A DNA stretch of 64,000 bases from positions 1 through 64,000 of the forward strand of contig JAEYMI010000011.1 of assembly GCA_023461275.1 (NCBI GenBank). The letters run 5' to 3'. The notes beneath the pieces are model-generated. The model was not told where the DNA came from, did no database searches, and saw only the letters and a program-made list of their open reading frames with translations. Positions 42,932 through 52,157 of this stretch are shown here, in pieces (within the stretch, counting starts at the first letter, position 1; each line of letters opens with the position of its first letter). A program made the position numbers and the translations under genes. Origin of the DNA: Actinomycetes bacterium. Lineage in GTDB: Bacteria > Actinomycetota > Actinomycetes > Mycobacteriales > Mycobacteriaceae.

Positions 42932-44767
42932 TCAGCGCGCAGCCGCCACCGCGTACCCGGGCGGCAGGAACGAGAAGAAGTCTCGGGTCACACCGACCGC
43001 GTTATTCGAATCACCACCGCGCACAACCAGAGTCGCGAAAGCGAGGTCGCCGCGGTAGCCGGCGAACCAGGCGTGCGATCCGCCGTCGAACTCGGCCTCA
43101 CCGGTCTTGCCGAAGACCTCACCCTCTCCGTCGATGGTGGTCGCGGTGCCGGAGGTGACCACCGCGCGCATCATCGGCCGCAGTTGCTCGACCACCCCGG
43201 CCGGCATCGGCGGGGTGACACCCTCGACCTTGGTCGGCTTGCCCAGGATCAGTTGCGGTACGGGCGCTTTGCCGTTGTTGGCCACGGTCGCGGCCACCAG
43301 CGATAGTCCCAGCGGACTGACCAGTACCCGGCCCTGACCGAAGCCGTCCTCACTGCGCGCGACGAGTTCCGGCGCGATCGGCACCGATCCGGAGACCGCG
43401 TCAAGTCCGGGGATCTCGTAGTGCTGACCAACCCCCATCGATGCCGCGGTACGGGCGAGGTCGGCCGGCTTCATCTCACTGGCCAATTTGGCGAAGGTGG
43501 TGTTGCACGAGTTCGCGAAGGCACTGAGCATCGGCACCGTGCCCAGTGAGAACCTGTCGTAGTTGGGAATGGTGCGCGGCCCGATCTCGATCTCTCCCGG
43601 GCACGGCACCATCGTATCCGGATGTGCCAGACCGGTTCCGATGGCCGCGGCGGCGGTCACCATCTTGAACGTGGACCCCGGTGGGTAGAGGCCGGTGGTC
43701 GCGATCGGGCCCTGACGGTCGGCCGACTCGTTCTGGGCCACGGCCAGGATTCGACCCGACGATGGCTGGACCACCACCATCGCGATCTGAAAACGGTTGG
43801 TGGCATCGACCGCTCGTTGTGCGGCGGTCTGCACGGCCCGGGACAGACTCAATGAGATCGCCGGCGCGGGCTGCGGCGAGTGATCGGCCAGCACATCGGC
43901 GATCAGTCCGTTCGGGTTGGTCGTGACCACGCGCCAGCCGACCCGGCCATCGACCTCACCGTCGACCACCTTTTTGACCTGGGACAGCAGCGCGGGCGCG
44001 AATGTTGGCTCAGTGGGCACCAATTCGGCCTGCTCGTTGGTCACCACACCCGGGATCGCCAACTGATCGCGCACCCGATCGAAGTCCTGACGGCTCAGCC
44101 GGGTGATCGGATACTGCGCGCCACCCGATGCGGTGGATTCCTCGGCGATCTTCTGCGCCGAGAGTCCGGGCGCGAACGGCGCCAGCACATTGACAAGGGT
44201 GGTGACCGAGTCGACGACCGACCCGCGTTGCGCGGCCTGCGCGGCGTCGAAGTTGACGCCGATGACCGATCCGTTGGTCATCACCTCCGAGCCGTCGGCC
44301 TCGTTCACCGTGGCCCGAGGCGGTTCGGTGATGTTGAGCGAAAGGCGTTGATTGACACCGAGTCCGGGATGGATGTCGGTCGACGACCACCGCACCGCCC
44401 AGCCGGTGTCCGAACGGGCCAACCGGATCGTTGCCGGGTAGTCCCACTCCCGGCCGCGTGGCAGCTTCCACCGGTAGGTGACGTCGGCTTCCGCGGTATC
44501 CCCGGTGACCGCGACCTTGCCGGCATCGATCGAAACCCCCTGCGCGACAAGGCCAGACCACGCGTTATCGAGGTCGGTGCGCGCATGCAACGGATTGTCG
44601 GTGAGCTTCGCGGCGGCGGCGAGATCGTGTGCACCTATCGCGTCGCCGAATCGTTCCACCGCGTGCCGCGGACCGTCGTCGGCCGTTGAACAACCGACGG
44701 CCCCCACCCCCATGACCGCGCAGACGGACACACTCGCCACGCTGATCATTCGCCGTCTCAGTAACAT
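42932..44767 (-). CDS. Penicillin-binding lipoprotein (Rv2864c-like, class B type)
   Basis: Peptidoglycan transpeptidase attached to the membrane outer face. 611 residues. Lipobox: VSVCAVMGVGAVGCSTADD. N-terminal MecA_N/NTF2-like domain (AVERFGDAIGAHDLAAAAKL), then a PBP dimer-like region, then the transpeptidase with all three motifs: SxxK in YPPGSTFKMV (Ser365), SxN in ANSCNTTFAK (Ser420) and KTG in FGKTGEAEF (Lys554). ATG 44767 is 8 nt after TAGACT. It is the MecA/PBP2a-like architecture known in Rv2864c; whether it confers beta-lactam tolerance here is unknown. Confidence 0.92.
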   Translation of the reverse strand: MLLRRRMISVASVSVCAVMGVGAVGCSTADDGPRHAVERFGDAIGAHDLAAAAKLTDNPLHARTDLDNAWSGLVAQGVSIDAGKVAVTGDTAEADVTYRWKLPRGREWDYPATIRLARSDTGWAVRWSSTDIHPGLGVNQRLSLNITEPPRATVNEADGSEVMTNGSVIGVNFDAAQAAQRGSVVDSVTTLVNVLAPFAPGLSAQKIAEESTASGGAQYPITRLSRQDFDRVRDQLAIPGVVTNEQAELVPTEPTFAPALLSQVKKVVDGEVDGRVGWRVVTTNPNGLIADVLADHSPQPAPAISLSLSRAVQTAAQRAVDATNRFQIAMVVVQPSSGRILAVAQNESADRQGPIATTGLYPPGSTFKMVTAAAAIGTGLAHPDTMVPCPGEIEIGPRTIPNYDRFSLGTVPMLSAFANSCNTTFAKLASEMKPADLARTAASMGVGQHYEIPGLDAVSGSVPIAPELVARSEDGFGQGRVLVSPLGLSLVAATVANNGKAPVPQLILGKPTKVEGVTPPMPAGVVEQLRPMMRAVVTSGTATTIDGEGEVFGKTGEAEFDGGSHAWFAGYRGDLAFATLVVRGGDSNNAVGVTRDFFSFLPPGYAVAAAR

Positions 44768-44775
44768 CGGGTGCA

Positions 44776-44781
44776 AGTCTA
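44776..44781 (-). promoter_or_regulatory. -10 element of PBP gene (near-leaderless)
   Basis: TAGACT on the minus strand, 8 nt before ATG 44767; same hexamer and spacing as at proS. Confidence 0.4.
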
Positions 44782-44848
44782 GGCGGCAGAACTCGCCGCA
44801 CCGCCGAGCGACGCGCACCGGGCCGCGGCTTGATCCCGGTGAGATTCG

Positions 44849-45688
44849 TCAGTCGACCAGCACGGTCGCAAACGTGCCGACCTCGGTGAAGCCGATTCGA
44901 CGGTAGATCTCCCGGGCGGGCAGGTTGAAGCTGTTGACGTAGAGGCTCGGGATTCGCCCCTCGGCGATGATCGCCGCCGCTACCGCCGCGGTGCCGCGGG
45001 CCCCGATCCCCTCGCCGCGTCGGCGCGGGGCCACCCAGACACCCTGAATCTGTCCGACTCGGCGTGAGAGCGAACCGATCTCGGCCTTGAAGACCACTTC
45101 GCCGTCGTCGAAGCGGGCGAACACACGGTGTGCGGAGATCAGCGACGCCAGGCGCCGGCGATAGGATCGGCCGCCGTCTCCGGCGCACGGATCGACTCCG
45201 ACCTCGCCGATGAACATGTCGATGGCAGCGGGCAGGTAGGCATCGAGGTCATCGAGGGTGACCAGCCGCACCCGGGCGTCCGGTGAGACCAACGGCGCCG
45301 ACGGCAATGCCAGTAGCGGTTGCTCGGGACGCACCTCACGCGCCGGACCCCATGACGGTTCGGCCCGCTCCCAGAGCGGCATCACCATTTCCGCTCGCCC
45401 GACGATCGACGAACAGGCACGCGGCGTGCCCACGGCGCGGTCGGCGAAAACCTCCATGTCGTAGCGGGAGCCGGTCAGCGGAATCAAATTCGCGCCGGAA
45501 AAACACAGTGAGGTGGCCGGGTTGTCCGCGGTCCACATCTCGCCCCCGAGGAGGCGCGGATTGATTCCGTGGGTTTCGAAGCGAGCGGCGACCATGCACA
45601 TGCCGACCGGATCGCCACTCAGCACACGCTCGACCACGGCGCTGTCGCGCGCGCCCAGTGGACGGTCGCCCAGTAGCTTCAGCACCAC
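44849..45688 (-). CDS. GNAT acetyltransferase with DUF4081 domain (Rv2867c-like)
   Basis: 279 residues. N-terminal DUF4081 part (about 1-125): MCMVAARFETHGINPRLLGG, WTADNPATSLCFSGANLIPL. C-terminal GNAT part: VRLVTLDDLDAYLPAAIDMF, IGSLSRRVGQIQGVWVAPRR then RRGEGIGARGTAAV, the acetyl-CoA loop, and LYVNSFNLPAREIYRRIGF. GTG 45688 follows AGAGGAAG. It stands just after ispG's 3' end in the same direction, as in M. tuberculosis. Substrate unknown. Confidence 0.87.
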   Translation of the reverse strand: MVLKLLGDRPLGARDSAVVERVLSGDPVGMCMVAARFETHGINPRLLGGEMWTADNPATSLCFSGANLIPLTGSRYDMEVFADRAVGTPRACSSIVGRAEMVMPLWERAEPSWGPAREVRPEQPLLALPSAPLVSPDARVRLVTLDDLDAYLPAAIDMFIGEVGVDPCAGDGGRSYRRRLASLISAHRVFARFDDGEVVFKAEIGSLSRRVGQIQGVWVAPRRRGEGIGARGTAAVAAAIIAEGRIPSLYVNSFNLPAREIYRRIGFTEVGTFATVLVD

Positions 45689-45773
45689 CGCTTCCTCTCA
45701 CCTCGTCAGAGTGCGGGTCGACTATCCCGGTTGACCGATCTCATCATCAGCCAATCGCCCCCCGCGGTGTGGA

Positions 45774-46958
45774 TTATCCCACGGTGACGACCGGCGGACC
45801 CACCTCTGCGTCACCACCAGTGTCCCCCGATTCACCAGCGATGCGCAGCGCTTCCTCGATCAAGGTCTCCACGATTTCGGCTTCCGGGACGGTCTTGATG
45901 ACTTCACCCTTGACGAAGATCTGGCCCTTGCCGTTGCCCGAGGCCACACCGAGGTCGGCTTCACGTGCCTCACCCGGCCCGTTGACGACGCACCCCATGA
46001 CGGCCACCCGCAGCGGCACCTCCATACCTTCGAGTCCGGCGGAGACTGCGTCGGCGAGTTTGTAGACGTCGACCTGGGCACGGCCACACGACGGGCACGA
46101 CACGATTTCCAGCTTGCGCGGACGCAGGTTCAGCGACTGCAGGATCTGGTCGCCGACCTTGACCTCTTCGGCAGGTGGCGCCGACAGTGACACGCGGATG
46201 GTGTCGCCGATGCCCTGCGAGAGCAGCGCACCGAAGGCGACCGACGACTTGATGGTGCCCTGAAATGCCGGTCCCGCCTCGGTCACACCGAGGTGCAGCG
46301 GATAGTCACACGCCTCGGCGAGCTGGCGGTAGGCCTCCACCATGATCACCGGGTCGTTGTGTTTGACCGAGATCTTGATGTCGCCGAAACCGTGCTCCTC
46401 GAACAGCCCGGCCTCCCACAGCGCCGATTCGACCAGCGCTTCGGGTGTCGCCTTCCCGTATTTCTGCATGATCCGCTTGTCCAGCGACCCGGCGTTGACG
46501 CCGATCCGGATCGGGATGCCCGCGTCACCGGCCGCCTTGGCGACCTCTTTGACGCGGCCGTCGAACTCTTTGATGTTGCCCGGGTTCACGCGCACCGCGG
46601 CACATCCGGCATCGATGGCGGCGAAGATGTATTTCGGCTGGAAGTGGATGTCGGCGATCACCGGGATCTTGGACTTCTTGGCGATGATCGGCAGCGCCTC
46701 GGCGTCCTCGTTGCGCGGGCAGGCCACCCGCACCATGTCGCAGCCCGACGCGGTCAGTTCGGCGATCTGCTGCAGGGTCGCGTTGATGTCGTGGGTCTTG
46801 GTGGTGGTCATCGACTGGACCGAGATCGGGTGGTCGCTGCCGACCCCGACCGATCCGACCTGGATCTGGCGCGTCTTTCGCCGGGGGGCGAGCACCGGCG
46901 GCGGAGCGGCCGGCATGCCGAGCCCGATGGCGACGGCGCCGCTGTCAGGGGCGTTCAT
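45774..46958 (-). CDS. ispG: 4-hydroxy-3-methylbut-2-enyl diphosphate synthase (GcpE)
   Basis: Fe-S enzyme of the non-mevalonate isoprenoid pathway. About 394 residues. N-terminal barrel: GSDHPISVQSMTTTKTHDIN, VRVACPRNEDAEALP, ADIHFQPKYIFAAID and RVNPGNIK. The C-terminal cluster domain has SCPSCGRAQVD and VMGCVVNGPGEAREAD, supplying the 4Fe-4S cysteines. ATG 46958 sits 8 nt after GAGGTG; ATG 46964 is two codons earlier. Next to rip1 and dxr, so two steps of one pathway flank the protease gene. Confidence 0.95.
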   Translation of the reverse strand: MNAPDSGAVAIGLGMPAAPPPVLAPRRKTRQIQVGSVGVGSDHPISVQSMTTTKTHDINATLQQIAELTASGCDMVRVACPRNEDAEALPIIAKKSKIPVIADIHFQPKYIFAAIDAGCAAVRVNPGNIKEFDGRVKEVAKAAGDAGIPIRIGVNAGSLDKRIMQKYGKATPEALVESALWEAGLFEEHGFGDIKISVKHNDPVIMVEAYRQLAEACDYPLHLGVTEAGPAFQGTIKSSVAFGALLSQGIGDTIRVSLSAPPAEEVKVGDQILQSLNLRPRKLEIVSCPSCGRAQVDVYKLADAVSAGLEGMEVPLRVAVMGCVVNGPGEAREADLGVASGNGKGQIFVKGEVIKTVPEAEIVETLIEEALRIAGESGDTGGDAEVGPPVVTVG

Positions 46959-47021
46959 GTTCATTCACCTCAAGTGTTCGGTGGGCTGCTGGGTGGACTG
47001 TCGGGTGTGCCGGTTGGTGAA

Positions 47022-48242
47022 TCAGAAGATCTTGATGGGGTTGACGATGTCGGCGGTGAGCGTGAGGACCATGAAACCGCCGAGAACGATGACCACCGCG
47101 TACGTGACCGGCATCAGCTTCAGGTAGTCGACCGGACCGGCTGCCGCCTTCCCGAACAAGCGGCGCACCATGTCGCGGCCCTTCTCGTAACCGACGATCG
47201 CCATGTGCCCACCATCCAAGGGTAGTAGCGGCACCAGGTTGAACAGTCCCAGGAAGAAGTTGACGCTGATCAGCAGGGCAAGGAACATGCTCCACGCCCC
47301 GCGTTCGGCGGCCTGACCGCCCATCACCGAGGCCCCGTACACGCTGACCGGGGTGTCCACGGCACGTTCGCCGCCGGTGACCGCCGTCCACAATGCGCCG
47401 ATCTTGCTGGGCAGCGAGAGCAACGCATCCCACGTCGCCCGGAACAGATCGCCGGTGAACACCACCGACCCGGGGATCGCGGTCAGCGCGTTGTACTGCG
47501 TGATCGTCTCCACCTGCGGATACCGGATGCCGACCATATTGATCGTCGATGTCTGGCTGGTGCCGTTGGCGTCGGTGCGCTGGGCGCTCACCTGCTGCGG
47601 CGTCACGACGACGTGCGACTGCTGACCGTCGCGCTCAATGGTGAAGTCCAGCGGACCGGTGCTCTTCTGAACAATCGGGGTGAGGTCTGCGGCCTTGGAC
47701 ACCGGTGTTCCATTGACCGCCACGATGGTGTCGCCGGCGCGTAGCCCGGCCGCGGCCGCTGGTCCGGTACCGGTGCACTCCCCGATCGGCTCGCCGTTGG
47801 CGTTCACCGAGGTCGGTACGCAGATGGTCGATGCGACTGTGGCGGGTGTGGGCGCCGGGTTGAGCACCGGCAGCCCCCAGGCGACCGCGAGCACATAGAC
47901 CAGGACGAAGCCGAGGATGAAGTTCTGCGCCGGTCCGGCGAGCAGCACGACCAGGCGTTTCCACGGTTTCTGCAGGTACATCGCCCGCTGATGTTCGTCG
48001 CCGACGAGTTCCTCGTGCGGGGTCATGCCTGCGATGTCGCAGAAGCCGCCCAGCGGCAGCGCTTTGAAGCCGTACTCGGTTTCGCCGCGGCGGGTCGACC
48101 ACACCGTTGGACCGAAGCCGACGAAGTAGCGTCGCACCTTCATCCCGGTGGCCTGCGCGGCCCACATGTGCCCGCACTCATGCCATGCCACCGACAACAA
48201 CAGCGCCAGCGCGAACAGCACCACGCCGATGACGAAACTCAC
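47022..48242 (-). CDS. rip1: Site-2 intramembrane metalloprotease (Rip1/RseP)
   Basis: Cleaves membrane anti-sigma factors and other single-pass proteins; in M. tuberculosis Rip1 controls envelope sigma factors. 406 residues. Zinc site HECGH in SVAWHECGHMWAAQATGMKV; third ligand region LLPLDGGHMAIVGYEKGRDM. A PDZ domain (about 160-215) contains AAGLRAGDTIVAVNGTPVSK. Four TM segments, the first at the very N-terminus and the last LPVTYAVVIVLGGFMVLTL-like. Located between dxr and ispG (order dxr-rip1-ispG), 25 nt after dxr. Confidence 0.94.
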   Translation of the reverse strand: MSFVIGVVLFALALLLSVAWHECGHMWAAQATGMKVRRYFVGFGPTVWSTRRGETEYGFKALPLGGFCDIAGMTPHEELVGDEHQRAMYLQKPWKRLVVLLAGPAQNFILGFVLVYVLAVAWGLPVLNPAPTPATVASTICVPTSVNANGEPIGECTGTGPAAAAGLRAGDTIVAVNGTPVSKAADLTPIVQKSTGPLDFTIERDGQQSHVVVTPQQVSAQRTDANGTSQTSTINMVGIRYPQVETITQYNALTAIPGSVVFTGDLFRATWDALLSLPSKIGALWTAVTGGERAVDTPVSVYGASVMGGQAAERGAWSMFLALLISVNFFLGLFNLVPLLPLDGGHMAIVGYEKGRDMVRRLFGKAAAGPVDYLKLMPVTYAVVIVLGGFMVLTLTADIVNPIKIF

Positions 48243-48267
48243 TTACCCGACTCCGTTCGACCCTTGA

Positions 48268-49467
48268 TCATGCCTTCTGGCGTTCGACGACCCGCCGAGC
48301 CGCCGCCTCCCTGGCCCACTGGTCAGCGGCAAAGACCTCCTCCACAGTACCGGGCTCACCACGCCATTGATCTGCCGCGGAAAGCACATCGGCGATGATC
48401 TCGACGATCTCGGGAAACCGGATCCGGCCGGCGAAGAAGCCGTCGGCGGCGGCCTCGTTGGCGGCGTTGTACACCGCGGTCATACTCCCCCCGGCTCGGC
48501 CCGCATCCCGGGCGATGCCGATCGCCGGGAACACCTCGTCGTCGACCGGTTCGAAGGTCCATGCCGACGCGGTGGAGAAGTCACAGGCCGTCGACGATCC
48601 GGGCACGCGGTCTGGCCAGCCCAGCGCCAGCGCGATGGGCAGCTTCATCGACGGTGGAGACGCCTTGGCGATGGTCGCCCCGTCGACGAAGGTGACCATG
48701 GAATGCACGATGGACTGCGGATGAACCGTGACATCGATTTGGTCGTAGTCGACGCCGAACAGCAGGTGCGCCTCGATCACCTCGAGCGCCTTGTTCACCA
48801 GCGTCGCCGAGTTCAGGGTGATCATCGGGCCCATCGACCACGTCGGATGACGGCCGGCCTGCTCGGGCGTCACGTTCTCGAGTTGTTCGCGGGTCCAGCC
48901 GCGGAATGGTCCGCCCGACGCCGTGAGTACCAGTCGGTCGACCTCGGCGGCGCTGCCGGCCCGCAGGCACTGCGCGATCGCGGAGTGCTCGGAGTCGACC
49001 GGCACGATCTGCCCTGGTGCGGCGGCGGCCAGCACCAATGCACCACCGGCGACCAGAGACTCCTTGTTGGCCAAGGCAAGTCGCGATCCGGTGGCCAGCG
49101 CCGCCAAGGTCGGGGCCAGTCCCCTCGACCCGACGACGGCGTTGAGGATCACGTCCGCCGGGGCGGCGGCGATGAGCTCGCACATGGCGTCGGGTCCACC
49201 GATCACGCCGGGTCCGATGTCCTCCCGCAGCGTCGCGGCGGCGGCTTCATCGACGACGGCCACCGCAGCGGCCGGTACCGAGAACGCCGCGGCCTGCTTG
49301 CGCAGGACATCGGGGTTGGCGCCGCCGGCCCCGAGCCCGACGACCTCGAAACGATCGGTGTGTTCGGCGATGACCTCGAGCGCCTGAACGCCGATCGAAC
49401 CGGTCGAGCCGAGGATGAGTACACGGGTGGTCACCCGCTTATTGTCACCCATCGACTCAGGGGTCAC
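48268..49467 (-). CDS. dxr: 1-deoxy-D-xylulose 5-phosphate reductoisomerase
   Basis: Second step of the MEP isoprenoid pathway, NADPH dependent. 399 residues from GTG 49467. NADPH fold VLILGSTGSIGVQALEVIAE; ALANKESLVAGGALVLAAA; DSEHSAIAQCL (metal Asp/Glu); TASGGPFRGWTREQL with the flexible catalytic loop, and HPTWSMGPMITLNSATLVNK. The start is uncertain: GTG 49467, ATG 49452 and GTG 49434 (the last begins right before the NADPH motif) are all in frame, with no clear RBS. First gene of the dxr-rip1-ispG run. Confidence 0.94.
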   Translation of the reverse strand: MTPESMGDNKRVTTRVLILGSTGSIGVQALEVIAEHTDRFEVVGLGAGGANPDVLRKQAAAFSVPAAAVAVVDEAAAATLREDIGPGVIGGPDAMCELIAAAPADVILNAVVGSRGLAPTLAALATGSRLALANKESLVAGGALVLAAAAPGQIVPVDSEHSAIAQCLRAGSAAEVDRLVLTASGGPFRGWTREQLENVTPEQAGRHPTWSMGPMITLNSATLVNKALEVIEAHLLFGVDYDQIDVTVHPQSIVHSMVTFVDGATIAKASPPSMKLPIALALGWPDRVPGSSTACDFSTASAWTFEPVDDEVFPAIGIARDAGRAGGSMTAVYNAANEAAADGFFAGRIRFPEIVEIIADVLSAADQWRGEPGTVEEVFAADQWAREAAARRVVERQKA

Positions 49468-49491
49468 CCACGGGCTCAGGTGGCCGGATGC

Positions 49492-50448
49492 TCAGGTCGC
49501 CGGATGCACCGTCCGCCAGTGCTCGGCGATGTCGATGCGCCGGGCGATCCACACGTCGTCGTGGGATTGCACGTGATCGAGGAATCGTTCGAGGCTGGCC
49601 AGGCGCGCGGGCCGGCCGACGATGCGGCAGTGCAGGCCTACCGAGAGCATCTTCGGCGAGCCCGCCACACCTTCTGCGTAGAGGACGTCGAAGGCATCCC
49701 GCAGGTGGGCGAAGAACTGTTCACCGGATGGGAATCCGCCCGGTGAGGCGAACCGCATGTCGTTGGTATCGAGCGTGTAGGGCACCACCAGGTGATCGAC
49801 GGTGCCGCCGGCACCGGGGACCTTCACCCAGTACGGCAGGTCATCGGCGTAGCTGTCGGAGTCGTAGGCGAACCCACCCTGCTCGACGACGAGCCGGCGC
49901 GTGTTCGGTGAGTCGCGGCCGGTGTACCAGCCCTGCGGTCGGGTGCCGGTGATCTCGGTGAGCAGTTCGATGGCGGCGACCATGTGCTCACGCTCGACAT
50001 GCGAGTCGACCATTTGATAGCTCAACCAGCGGTACCCGTGACAGGCGATCTCATCGCCTCGCTCGATGAAAGCCGCGGCGGCCTCGGGATTGCGGGCCAT
50101 CGCCTGCGCGACGGCGAAGATCGTCAGCGGCAGGCCACGTCGTTCGAATGCCCGCAGGATGCGCCAGACCCCGGCTCGCGAGCCGTACTCATAGAGCGAC
50201 TCCATGCTCATATGACGATTGGGAAAGGCCTGCGCGCCGACCATCTCGGAAAGGAAAGTCTCACTGCCACGGTCGTTTTCGAGGACGTTGTTCTCCGAGC
50301 CCTCCTCGTAGTTCAGGACGAACTGCACCGCGACCTTCGCCCCGCCCGGCCACTGCGGATCCGGCGGATGCGCACCATATCCGACCATGTCGCGCGGGTA
50401 GTTCTCGGATCGGTAGTCGGCCAGGGTTCGGTGCGTCGACTCAAGCAT
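49492..50448 (-). CDS. puuE: Polysaccharide-deacetylase-fold allantoinase, PuuE type
   Basis: 318 residues closely resembling Pseudomonas PuuE, which hydrolyses allantoin in purine degradation. Seen: YPRDMVGYGAHPPDPQWPGG, VLNYEEGSENNVL, HMSMESLYEYGSRAGVWRIL, ACHGYRWLSYQM, GWYTGRDSPNTRRLVVEQGG and YTLDTNDMRF, plus LSVGLHCRIVGRPARLASLE. PuuE lacks the metal site of classical deacetylases. No other ureide or uricase genes are beside it, so the physiological role rests on the family only. Divergent from the DUF2631 gene. Confidence 0.88.
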   Translation of the reverse strand: MLESTHRTLADYRSENYPRDMVGYGAHPPDPQWPGGAKVAVQFVLNYEEGSENNVLENDRGSETFLSEMVGAQAFPNRHMSMESLYEYGSRAGVWRILRAFERRGLPLTIFAVAQAMARNPEAAAAFIERGDEIACHGYRWLSYQMVDSHVEREHMVAAIELLTEITGTRPQGWYTGRDSPNTRRLVVEQGGFAYDSDSYADDLPYWVKVPGAGGTVDHLVVPYTLDTNDMRFASPGGFPSGEQFFAHLRDAFDVLYAEGVAGSPKMLSVGLHCRIVGRPARLASLERFLDHVQSHDDVWIARRIDIAEHWRTVHPAT

Positions 50449-50537
50449 GAGCGCATTCTGTCACCGATACGCCGACGCAGCGCGACGCACGACGGTGTCA
50501 GCGGGCCCGGGTTGTCACCCTCAGCGGCAGTGCCGGT

Positions 50538-50543
50538 TATGCT
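50538..50543 (+). promoter_or_regulatory. -10 element upstream of DUF2631 gene
   Basis: TATGCT, a TANNNT-type hexamer about 56 nt before GTG 50600, which has its own RBS. Suggests a leadered transcript. Confidence 0.3.
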
Positions 50544-50599
50544 ATTGCCGAACTACTACCGTTCGTCGTCAGTACTGGCGCCCGCACAGAGGAGTCACC

Positions 50600-50881
50600 G
50601 TGGCAAGCACCGAGGTCTCGCACAACACCGAGCATTCCAGCGAGATCGACACCGGTTGGCGCCGCGAGCCCTCCGACGCACCGTCGGCCCGGTTCGGGTG
50701 GCACCACCAGAAGCGCGGAACCTACATTGCCGGCGCGATCGTGTCGATCCTGTTCCTGCTGGGCATGCTCAAGGGCAACCACATCGGCCACATCGAGGAC
50801 ATCTACCTCATCTCCCTGGCCGTGGTCATTCTGATCGCGGTGGTCTGGAAGCTGCTGGCCTCCCGCGGCCGCTGGAGCTGA
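50600..50881 (+). CDS. DUF2631 small membrane protein (Rv2876-like)
   Basis: 93 residues. Hydrophilic N-terminus (DTGWRREPSDAPSARFGWHH), then two TM helices: GTYIAGAIVSILFLLGMLKG and IYLISLAVVILIAVVWKLLA, with the short loop NHIGHIED between. Function unknown; conserved in Mycobacteriales. GTG 50600 is chosen because AGAGGAGT lies 6 nt upstream; the longer open frame upstream is not supported. Converges with the DUF2236 gene. Confidence 0.82.
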   Translation: MASTEVSHNTEHSSEIDTGWRREPSDAPSARFGWHHQKRGTYIAGAIVSILFLLGMLKGNHIGHIEDIYLISLAVVILIAVVWKLLASRGRWS

Positions 50882-50891
50882 CCGCGCCCCA

Positions 50892-52127
50892 CTAGCGGTT
50901 CTCGAGGGCTCCGAGCTGCGGTCGACTGTCACCGAAATGGCGAAAGTGGGCGCGCTCAACGGCTTTGGCACCGAGAAACTCGAGGTAGCGTTCGCCGACC
51001 GGGGTTTTGCCGATAATGCGGTAGTTCACCGTGTTGCGCAGCCACGCGCAACCGATCGCCCACGGTAGTGCCTGTCGCTGTCCCAGATCTCGCATCCCTC
51101 GAGGGCCGAGAAACGCCTGCAGCATACTGAGCAGCCGGAGCCGGGTGTAGGTTGCCGACGCAGCGGGAAACCACTTGTAGTTCAGATCTTTTTGCGAATT
51201 GACCAGCGCTGTCGTGAGCTGCGCTCCGGCGTCGGTGACGTCACCCTGCGCCAGCAGCACCGCGTAGCTGAACTGATGCTGTTCCACTTCCTCGTCGAAT
51301 AGCCAGTCCTCGTCGACACCGACCAGCCACCCCACGTACTTCCACAGATGCATCAGCGCGCGAGAGTCCTCGCGACTGACAGGCACTCCGAGCGCCCGCA
51401 CACCCATCAGGAGTGTCCCGCTGAACAGGCTGAGGGTTCCGGCCAAGTCGGCTTGGTTGATCGGTAGGCCGTGCTGCGCGACATCCCACCTACCGTTGTT
51501 CTCGAAAGAGTGGTTGACCAGTGCGTGCATCAGTCGGACGTGAACAGTGAGTTTCCAGCCTTCGCCCCGACGCTGCATGCCGCCACGGCGTCCGACCTCG
51601 ATCCCCCATGCCTGGGTTTCGCCGAGCCTGCGCATGACCGTCGATCCGGTGAGACCTCCGGTGGCGACCAGCAGATCGGGAGGCCCGCCGAACCGATAGC
51701 CTCCGATCAGCGACAGCTGTAGCAGGACATCGTTGGCGTTCTGTCCCAGCCTTCGGTACACACCGGCACCTCGCTCGAGGAGGTCGTGATCAACCCACTC
51801 GGGCGTGTTCTCGACGGTGTCGAAGAACTCGCGCAGGGCCGGGGGCGCATCGATGGGAACTTCGTCGAGCGCGTCGCGGAACTGCTGCATGCTCACCCGT
51901 TCGGATGAGCCCCGGGGCGCGCGCATCGCTCGGACCAGGGCGGCGGCCGGTTCATCACGCTTCATCATGCGCTGACCGATGACGTCGAGTTCGGCGATAG
52001 ACGGCTCGCGCAGGCGCATGGAGAACTTCAGGAGGCGACCGATTCGTCGGCCTCGTCGCTCGGCCGAGTGAAATCGCAGCGGCGGACGTGTCGCTGAACT
52101 CTCACGCTGGGCCGTAATCGGACTCAT
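50892..52127 (-). CDS. DUF2236 family heme oxygenase-like protein (MpaB/Lcp-related)
   Basis: 411 residues, no signal peptide, alpha-helical. DUF2236 includes latex-clearing protein Lcp and fungal MpaB. The segment KLTVHVRLMHALVNHSF matches the family core with Arg and the putative heme-ligand His, and LLVATGGLTGSTVMRRLGET precedes it. Absence of a Tat signal argues against an extracellular rubber oxygenase. M. tuberculosis has no equivalent between Rv2876 and rlmN, so this is a lineage-specific gene. Leaderless promoter; a 17-bp tandem repeat lies upstream. Substrate unknown. Confidence 0.8.
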   Translation of the reverse strand: MSPITAQRESSATRPPLRFHSAERRGRRIGRLLKFSMRLREPSIAELDVIGQRMMKRDEPAAALVRAMRAPRGSSERVSMQQFRDALDEVPIDAPPALREFFDTVENTPEWVDHDLLERGAGVYRRLGQNANDVLLQLSLIGGYRFGGPPDLLVATGGLTGSTVMRRLGETQAWGIEVGRRGGMQRRGEGWKLTVHVRLMHALVNHSFENNGRWDVAQHGLPINQADLAGTLSLFSGTLLMGVRALGVPVSREDSRALMHLWKYVGWLVGVDEDWLFDEEVEQHQFSYAVLLAQGDVTDAGAQLTTALVNSQKDLNYKWFPAASATYTRLRLLSMLQAFLGPRGMRDLGQRQALPWAIGCAWLRNTVNYRIIGKTPVGERYLEFLGAKAVERAHFRHFGDSRPQLGALENR

Positions 52128-52133
52128 GAGACT

Positions 52134-52139
52134 AAAATA
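52134..52139 (-). promoter_or_regulatory. -10 element of DUF2236 gene (leaderless)
   Basis: TATTTT on the minus strand, 6 nt before ATG 52127, in an unusually AT-rich stretch. Confidence 0.4.
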
Positions 52140-52157
52140 GCAATTTGTCTCTTTCTC

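Noticed and set aside
50892..52127. True latex-clearing protein (rubber oxygenase)
   Set aside because: No Tat or other signal peptide, which secreted Lcp proteins carry; only the DUF2236 core is shared.
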